Assembly: GCA_964023205.1 (NCBI GenBank)
Contig: OZ026840.1
Location: 28,896,064-28,960,063 of the forward strand
Origin: Lutraria lutraria
Lineage: Eukaryota > Mollusca > Bivalvia > Venerida > Mactridae
Direction of reading: 5' to 3'
DNA length: 64,000 nucleotides
The notes below the pieces were generated by a model that saw nothing but the letters and a program-made list of their open reading frames with translations, was not told where the DNA came from and ran no database searches. The position numbers and the translations under genes were made by a program. Every line of letters begins with the position of its first letter. The stretch's first letter is position 1. This document shows, one piece after another, positions 57,260 through 64,000 of this stretch.

Positions 57260-57702
57260 CACTCGATTCCGTGATTTTTATTCGTTTATAGACGTTATTT
57301 TTCAATATTACTAAAAACACAAAGGTAGCTCACTCGCCATCTTTTCGATTGACGGGAGTGACGGTATACAAGATAGATTCGTAGCAAATAAGCGTGGGTC
57401 CCGGCTTTCCTTCTAAACTGCAAGCGCTTTTCGGGAACCTTGCTTTCGTTCTAGTGTGCCAAATTTAAACGTTTTGGCAGCTTTTAGAAGGAAAGCCGGG
57501 ACCCACGAGTATTTGCAACCAGTCTATCCGGGGTATCGTCACTTCCGCCAATCGAAAAGATGGCGAGTGAGCTACCTTGGTGTTTTTTATATACTCAATA
57601 CCGGAAAGAATTGAAGATTTCTTTTTCGACAGATGTGCGTTGTTTGATTAGTTAAACCGAAAAATAACGTCTATAAATTTATAAAAATCATGGAATCGAG
57701 TG
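57260..57702. mobile_element. 443-bp fold-back element, private to unit B
   Basis: Outer arms CACTCGATTCCGTGATTTTT (57260) and the complement ending at 57702; inner arms from 'aaggtagctcactcgccatc' (57322) to 'gatggcgagtgagctacctt' (57559-57578), which also pair over 'gtgggtcccggctttccttc'. The right arm has about 70 extra bases between outer and inner pairs. Unit A (about 30490) lacks it. No coding frame. Confidence 0.8.
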
Positions 57703-58216
57703 AAAAGTAAAGGTAGATTTCGTATTCTCTTTTGCTCTTAAAAGCATTATGGAAAGGTAAAGGGTAGATTGCATGGGTAACCAGATACATACATATTTTT
57801 TTTAAGCCTGCAGTACGTTCAGTTATAAAAAACGTCACAAAACGATTGTAAACAGCCGCTTACGTTTTAAACTGAACGGACTGTTTGTGGAAACCGCTTG
57901 CAACTGTTTGCAAATTCAAAAAGAGTTAGTGTGCGGAATGAAAACGGTATGGCGAGTTGTAAAACGCGGATCAAAATCCGGATCCAAAATATATAGGGGA
58001 AATAAACGGGTGTTACGGATCTATTCTTTTAAGTTGGCAGATTAAGACAAATTTGGAACCGAATTAAAGCTGAATATTGCAGCTTTGTGCACATCCGAAT
58101 CCGCGGATCCGCGTTTTAAAACTGGCTGGACGCCATCTTGAAACGTAACAAAGCGTTCAATAAGACTGTTTCTATTACAGATCGTTTGCGGCAAGCGTTT
58201 TCCTTAGCTTAAAGAC
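57703..58216. repeat. Non-coding, with an inverted repeat at 57962-58118
   Basis: 57703-57800 matches 30510-30640. Beyond is DNA not found in unit A, including arms 'aaaacgcggatc' (57962) and 'gatccgcgtttt' (58107-58118), probably a small MITE. Confidence 0.5.
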
Positions 58217-58350
58217 ATTGAACAGCTACTATATAAGTGACCCCCCCCAAAATCTAATGATAATTAGTTTATGGATAACTTCCTGTTGTTTACTGTGGAA
58301 TATACAGGACTGTTGGGTCTTAGTCACATGCCTCGCATTCCTGGTTCAAT
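58217..58350. repeat. 134-bp repeat with ACATTGAAC ends
   Basis: Starts ACATTGAAC and ends GTTCAATGT. Its first part ('agctactatataagtgaccc') recurs inverted at 62020-62052 and 62892-62926. Its last 60 bases recur inverted at 62065-62122. Next to it, 'agggagtccaataaaac' recurs in direct orientation at 62126, so the block has flipped relative to its neighbour. Confidence 0.65.
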
Positions 58351-58683
58351 GTAGGGAGTCCAATAAAACAGACATGGTCATTGATAGACTTGCAATTGCT
58401 TCTAATTACATAATCAGTTACTATATATGGCTAATATACAGCTACTGTATAGATACTTAAATTGATTCAATGTTTAATCAATATTATAAATGATCTTATT
58501 TTTAATTGAGTTGTCTGTTGGGTATTAGTCATGGTCAAGTGACTTTAGACCAGTCAGCTGACCACACCTTTGTTATAATCAGTTGGAAAATAAGTCTTGA
58601 AGAGAGAACTTGATTTAGAGTTCTCTTCTGTCTTGAGAAAATTTATGTTTTAGATGTTTTAATTATATGATGGTTTGTATTGT
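58351..58683. other. No gene
   Basis: 58351-58480 matches 62126-62255 directly. A hairpin with 'gaagagagaact / agagttctcttc' lies at 58600-58632. Confidence 0.5.
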
Positions 58684-60726
58684 ACAGAACAGAACAGAAC
58701 AGAACATATCATTTATTCACTCAATACATGTACAAAACATGCAAATATGAGGTTTTTACAATAAAACAAAACAAATAAACGAGGCTATAGAATTTAGACA
58801 TACTGAAAAATGTACATTTGTCAAAGTATATCAACATAATATTTAACAATTTCAGCATATAGAAGAATTACATTATTACTTTTTGGATTATACATTTTAC
58901 AAATTTACATAACTTATCTAATTCTAACTTATCTTTTGTGCACATTAGATTTTCCAGTTTAAACATATTTGGTCGACGGTAATAGATGGGTTTCAAAACT
59001 CGTTTTCTTTCATCATTAAATTGAGAACATTCGAATAAATAATGGAACTCGTCGCCAATTTTATCTTGACAGGTGTTACATAATCTTTGATTTATTGGTG
59101 TTCTTAGCCAGCTACCTGTTTCTATTGGCAATCGATGGTTTCTGGTTCTAAATTTAATAAAATAGTATAGAAGTGGACTTTCTAAGTCTGTTAAGAAGGG
59201 CTCAGTACCAAATGTCTTTTTGAATACTCTGTAAAACAAACTGTTACTTGAATTATCAATTTTGGAATACCAGTCATTAAGAAATAGGTCTTTTAATTTT
59301 TGTTTTACAGCAAGTTTTAGCCATTTAAAATTTGTGAGTATATTGTTATACCAAACATTTACAAAACCGCATTTTATCAAAATAGATTTAACATTAAACA
59401 TCCATGGAAATTTCTTTTTAAATGTAGCATCATTTAGTCCAGCTGTAGAAAGTAGTGTATGTTTATAGACAAGCGTAGATATTTTATTGGTAATTCCGTC
59501 TTTTGTGCAAAGTTTCGACCAAAACGATATAACTCTTTCTTCGATATCAAGTGACAAAGGCATACAACCAGTTTCACCATATACGAAATAATCAGGAGTT
59601 GATCTCTTTAACTTTAATACATGTTTTAAAAATTGTAATTGTACACGTTCTAATATATCTAGATTGCCAAATCCCCAAATTTCTGCTCCATAGAGTAAAA
59701 TTGGTTTGATGGTTTTATTAAATAACTCGATTTGTAGATCAATTGGAAGGTTAAGTCGATTTGAATTTTTTATAAGACTATACATTGCTCTGGTACCTTG
59801 GTTTGCTATATGTTTTTTACAGTTTAAAAAGGAGCCACTTCTATTAAAATATATACCAAGGTATTTATACTCCTTTACTACCTCAATAGGTTCATTTTTA
59901 AATGTGAAATTATACACGGGTTGTCTTCCTTTTGAAAAAACTACTATTTTTGTTTTGGAGGTATTTACTTTCAGTTTCCAATTTACACAGTATTGTTCAT
60001 ATGTATTTAATGCTTGTTGCAGATCGTTAGCTGTTTCAGCAATAATAACTGTATCGTCTGCATAGAGCAGAATAAATATTTTTAATAGATTAAATAGTTC
60101 GTTTGTGTTCCGTTCATTTTCCATTATTATTCCTTGTACATTACTGTTATTTTGAAAGAAAGATTCCAAGTCGTTTAAAAATAAAGAAAACAACAAGTGA
60201 TAAGTTTTCCCCTTGACGTACGCCAATATTACACGAGAAGTTAGAAAAGTCTGAATTTACTTTGACGCAAGATTTTATATTACTATACATATTTTTGATA
60301 ACTTGTAGACATTTTCCATTTATATTCGAATTTACTAATTTCTCCCATAGACCATTTCTCCAGACAGTATCAAATGCCTGTTTTAAATCGATAAAAGAGC
60401 AAAATAACTTTTTATTGTTATTATTGAGATATTGGATAATGTGTTGTTTTTACAAATAAATGGTCGGTTGTTGAGAATCCTTTTCTGAAGCCCGCTTGTG
60501 TATTATTAAGTATATTATTAGATTCAACATAATATGTTATTCTTTTATTTAAAATACAGGTAAAAAGCTTCCCTAAACAACTTAACAATGTTATTGGTCG
60601 ATAGTTTTCAGGTTTAGTTATGTCCCCCTTATTTTTGTATATTGGGTTAAAAATACCAATGGTCCATAGTTCTGGTATAATACCAGTATCATCTGGTTTT
60701 GTTCTTTTGTTTGATTTGTACAGCAA
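58684..60726 (-). mobile_element. 5'-truncated LINE with (GTTCT)n tail
   Basis: The 3' end lies at low coordinates: on the minus strand it ends in about four GTTCT units (58684-58705), after a 3' UTR of some 160 bp. The 5' end is lost near 60726, inside the RT domain. No counterpart in unit A. Confidence 0.7.
58868..60726 (-). pseudogene. LINE reverse transcriptase, two frameshifts
   Basis: On the minus strand: IFNPIYKNKGD and ENYRPITLLSCLGKLF (60726-60450), a frameshift near 60440, FIDLKQAFDTVWRNGLWE (about 60395-60340) and GVRQGENLS, a second frameshift near 60205 (two bases short), then a 452-codon open frame with LLYADDTVIIAETAND (about residues 52-67), the thumb region, and a C-terminal Cys/His knuckle CNTCQDKIGDEFHYLFEC (C-x2-C-x7-H-x4-C). 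The endonuclease and earliest RT part are missing. Same general type as the relic at 4.6-7.4 kb but better preserved. Clade not assigned. Confidence 0.85.
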
Positions 60727-61849
60727 ATGTGCATTTATTGATAATATTGGTCTGGTTGGTTTTAATTGTGTATTGGAGAATTTTCAAGTTTGCCGCCATT
60801 TTTCACTGACTCTATTATTCAGTGCCTTATTTCGCGTGCCCGACTAAAGTGCGTTTTATTTTACTATATAATGTTAGTCGCATCAGGTTTAATTCAAGAT
60901 GGCAGCATAACGTTCATTATTGGTTGAATCCTGTAATCATTTCACATTTCTCTATGTGCACTTACTTTTAACATTGCAGACACCATCCAGCCAGTGAGAT
61001 TGTATGAGTGATAGAAATTATTGTACATGTCAGCAAGATCCACAATCGGTAAGGAACATGACTGTGTACTTTTATATTTTGTCTATATAACTTCTGTATG
61101 TATTTTTATGATGTTGTCTAGGAATGTAACTTTACATTTATACGTATGGCCACTAGCTTCTGACTGTAAAGATGTTAATTCATATCGATACTACTTCATG
61201 CTGATTATTGTCACATTATATGTTTTGTATTTCAGTGCTGATCTATTATGTGAATCTGTGACTATTATGATCATGGGAACTGCATGAAGAATAAATTATA
61301 TATATTGAACCATACACCACCTAGTTAATTGTCTTCTCGACACACTCTTGAACATTGGGAATTTTATCCATGAACCCATAACCCAGAAGTTACAAAAACA
61401 AGAAATATTTTCATATTAAATATTAAGAATAATATTATTAAAGAAATTAATTACTCAAATAAATGCTCTTTGTTGCAAACCGATGATTTTGATATTTAAA
61501 TAAAACAGTCCACTTTGTGAAACTGATATTTTAACACTTTTATCCGTTAAATTAAATATTTTTAACCAATATATTTTCTCAAGCAGTACAGGATATAAAT
61601 AGTTTCTTTGCAAGTTATTTTAAAGAATCTAGTAAAAATAATTCAATGATATAATTTAGAAATAGAACGAAGAAGCGTTCAGTTGCCTTTTTGATGTATA
61701 AAGAAGAAAACATAGGCAGTAATAAAATAGTAGTGACAGTATATTATAACTGTTATAATCTAGTATATATCTAAGTTTGTTCTTACACAATCTGATAATA
61801 TTAAAGGATAACGTACATTCATTAATTACATAAATTGCTTTTAAAAACA
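60727..61849. other. No recognisable gene
   Basis: AT-rich. An 88-codon frame (61021-61287) has hydrophobic runs but no start context, splice signals or duplicate that would support it. Confidence 0.5.
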
Positions 61850-62260
61850 ACAGGAAGTTATCCATAAACAAATTATCACTAAAGATCAATAAGTTTATGA
61901 CCCTCTTATATGTATGACTAGGTGTCAAGTCTACAGACATTTAGCTGACCGTGGAAAGACATGATTAATCCCATTAGGGGCAATAAAACAATTAAGAGAT
62001 TAGACCTCATGTAGATTGGGGGGGGGGGGTCACTTATATAGTAGCTGTTCAATGTCTGTAAAGACATTGAACCAGGAATGCGAGGCATGTGACTAAGACC
62101 CAGCAGTACTGTATATTCCACAGTAGGGAGTCCAATAAAACTAACAGGGTCATTGATAGACTAGCTTCTAATTACATAATCAGTCACTTAAATTTATGGC
62201 TAATATATAGCTACACATGTATAGATATTTAAATTGATTCAATGTTTATTTAAAAATATA
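61850..62260. repeat. Local duplication, copy 1
   Basis: 61850-62050 ('ggaagttatccataaac' to the G run at 62019-62029) matches 62708-62905 in direct orientation. The unit spacing is about 860 bp. Confidence 0.75.
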
Positions 62261-62699
62261 AATTATAACTTTTTTTTAAAGTATGTTTATATTAAATGAA
62301 AAATATTAAGAATAAGACAGCTCAATTGATATGATTAAAGAAATTAATTACTCAAATAAATGCTCAACGCTTCAAACACATTAGCAAATATTTTGCATCT
62401 CAGACCAATTAGTTAGGTCTGGTTGATTTTAACAGATTAAACGTCCATTTTGTAAAATTAATACAAACGTATCCTAACACCTTTTATACCTGTTTAATAT
62501 TTCTAACCAATATATTGTCTCAATTTATATTGTATAAACATAGTCAGATTATAATAGTTATCTTGTAAAAAATAATTTCATGTATAAATAGAATTGTTTG
62601 ATGTAGAAATAGAAGAAGCATTCAGTTGCATTTTTCATGTATTAACTGTTCTTACATAATCTAGTAATTAAAGGACAATATTCATTAATTACATAAAAT
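62261..62699. other. AT-rich spacer within the local duplication
   Basis: 62330-62360 ('gattaaagaaattaattact') resembles 61437-61460, extending the duplicated interval leftward. No gene. Confidence 0.5.
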
Positions 62700-62926
62700 G
62701 CTTATAAAAACAACAGGAAGTTATCCATAAACTAATTATCACTAAAAATCAATAGAATTTATGACCCTCTTATATGCATGACTAGGTGTCAAGTCTAGAG
62801 ACACTCTAGAGACCGTGAAAAGACAGGATTAATCCCATTAGGGGCAATAAAACAATTAAGAGATTAGACCTCATGTGGATTTTTTTTTGGGGGGGGGGGG
62901 GGTCACTTATATAGTAGCTGTTCAAT
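62700..62926. repeat. Local duplication, copy 2
   Basis: Direct copy of 61850-62052, ending in T and G homopolymer runs (62883-62902) and 'tcacttatatagtagctgtt'. Confidence 0.75.
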
Positions 62927-63440
62927 GTTGAAAAACACATTATTATGAATATTTAGGAATGAAATTACTAGTATACATGTTTCAAATCCCAATTGATTAC
63001 TACACATACAGTCTTTGATTAATTACCCTAATTATTTAGGTCAAAATATGCTGAATTTAGTCTTGTGGTATTATTAATATTTTCAATTGAGGAATATATA
63101 TTAAATGACCCAATGAATGATTTCATGCAATGTGCATGGATTGTAAACAAACTTTAAGTGGAATTGTTTCTGTAATATTTATTTACATATTTCACAGTCA
63201 TATTGTTATTAAATACCCTTAATATTGACCTTATGATATGTGAATTAATTCATAATTTCAAATTGTCATGACATGACCTAATTATGAGTTCATGCAATGT
63301 GCATGAAATGTGTATACACTTTGTATTTAATTATTTCCGGTATATTTGTTTTCAAACATTACAGCATATTGTTTTGTTGAAAAATACAGTATTATGAATA
63401 TTTAGGAATGAAATTAATAATATACATGTTGCAAATCACT
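62927..63440. repeat. Diverged tandem AT-rich repeat
   Basis: 'attatgaatatttaggaatg' at 62941 and 63389, and 'ttcatgcaatgtgcatg' at 63122 and 63290, show two partly overlapping duplications. No gene. Confidence 0.6.
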
Positions 63441-63461
63441 GCTGGATGTTTGTCAATAGGG

Positions 63462-63545
63462 TATCAGGACATCTCGACCCCTAACCATTTCGACCCCCAC
63501 TTAATCCTAAGACATTTCGACCCCTACCGGGTTGGACATTTCGGC
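63462..63545. repeat. TTTCGACCCC short tandem repeat
   Basis: Four units of 16-25 bp: 'acatctcgacccctaa', 'catttcgacccccactt', 'acatttcgacccctacc', 'acatttcggcccctatt'. The CGACCCC core also recurs in the minisatellite at 9.2-9.45 kb. Confidence 0.75.
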
Positions 63546-63833
63546 CCCTATTAATAAATGAAGTCCATAGCAAAAACACGCGTAACAATATTGAAATAAC
63601 CATTCTACAATATTTGATTTGCGGACACTACACGATAATGGTCAGCTGAACTATCGTTCAGTTTCCAAAAATGGCGTGAGCGAATTTTTAAATGCGGTGT
63701 CTCTGGGAATTTAGTTGTGTGTAACTTCTTTGGGGTTTTGATATATATTATATACATTCAATATCAGTATTTTGTATCTAGTTTACACTGTATAAACACG
63801 TTTTTTTGTATTTTCACACGAGATATATTTCCA
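63546..63833. other. Non-coding; unit B resumes
   Basis: 63690-63800 matches 30655-30765 ('tagttgtgtgtaac', 'cattcaatatcag'). No gene. Confidence 0.6.
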
Positions 63834-63903
63834 TATAAGGGAGACAATTCTATTTGTGAAAATCTCTACTTTTGTACAGTGAAAATGGGTTGTCTCCCTT
63901 ATA
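63834..63903. mobile_element. 70-bp MITE-like hairpin
   Basis: TATAAGGGAGACAA at 63834-63847 and its exact complement at 63890-63903. The matching part of unit A (about 30775-30800) has no such sequence. Confidence 0.65.
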
Positions 63904-64000
63904 AAGCGGGTATTGTACATTGATCTAATTTTAGCCCAAAACTCGATAAAAATATTTATCGATTTATACATCCATTAGAGGCTAGCTATTGTTTCTTACC

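Larger units (their letters stand above)
41055..63960. repeat. Segmental duplication, unit B
   Basis: Counterpart of unit A (5628-30900). Continuous matches run to about 57830, and resume at 63690-63800 after about 5.9 kb of other DNA. Private insertions: 45420-50974, about 51240-54820 (in part), 54890-55850 (in part) and 57260-57702. The right limit lies at or beyond the window end. Confidence 0.8.

Noticed and set aside
59262..60065. Plus-strand frames of 68 and 119 codons
   Set aside because: Antisense shadows of the minus-strand LINE reverse transcriptase.

Overview
The window looks like nuclear DNA of a bivalve mollusc; the exact species is not determinable here. Evidence: AT-rich, intron-bearing genes; many decayed LINEs; and dispersed repeats of the kind common in bivalve genomes. 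The best examples of those repeats are the ~147-bp tandem-core element with 'gacctagtttttgacccc' units at 53.6-54.8 kb, the 'gggcaataactc / gtgaaagtttggtgaaaattg' repeat at 0.6-2.6 kb, and a 'cccgtgacgggg' repeat near 46.6 kb. This identification is by recall of repeat families, not by a search.

The only host genes I can support are two tandem paralogues on the minus strand. Gene A runs from 17458 down to 8009 and gene B from 44452 down to 41653. Each has five exons joined only by phase-1 introns: a 34-nt start exon giving half a signal peptide, three immunoglobulin-domain exons, and a short last exon that ends in a hydrophobic tail right before the stop, as in GPI-anchored proteins. The spliced lengths are 933 nt (310 aa) and 936 nt (311 aa), both with open frames. 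A partial third unit without Ig exons lies at 31.55-32.0 kb.

The genes lie in a segmental duplication. Unit A is about 5.6-30.9 kb. Unit B is about 41.05-57.8 kb and resumes at 63.69 kb. The two units align in order and the same orientation but are broken by insertions private to one copy, so each copy serves as the empty site of the other. This reveals a solo LTR (6.1-7.2 kb), a 0.6-kb terminal-inverted-repeat (TIR) insertion (7.4-8.0), a 6.6-kb insertion in intron 3 of gene A (9.0-15.7), an 8-bp-target TIR element (19.7-25.0), a 3.4-kb insertion with a Harbinger-like element and tRNA-like sequences (25.7-29.15), a 79-bp MITE (30.1), a 5.6-kb element with 514-bp inverted arms (45.4-51.0) and a 443-bp fold-back (57.3-57.7).

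Other regions: 0.8-2.4 kb, jockey-type LINE relic; 3.0-3.7 and 20.3-21.0 kb, a dispersed unit joining an acidic-tailed ORF end and tRNA-like sequences; 32.3-34.3 kb, LINE ORF1/endonuclease relic ending in a 25-bp minisatellite; 35.5-39.4 kb, an almost intact CR1/L2-like LINE with one 4-bp frameshift; 52.3-53.3 kb, an inverted-repeat element packed with the palindrome GTTCATGAAC; 55.1-55.5 kb, a Tc1-like transposase fragment lacking catalytic residues; 58.7-60.7 kb, a minus-strand LINE relic; 58.2-63.4 kb, locally duplicated AT-rich DNA. Most short open frames elsewhere are chance.
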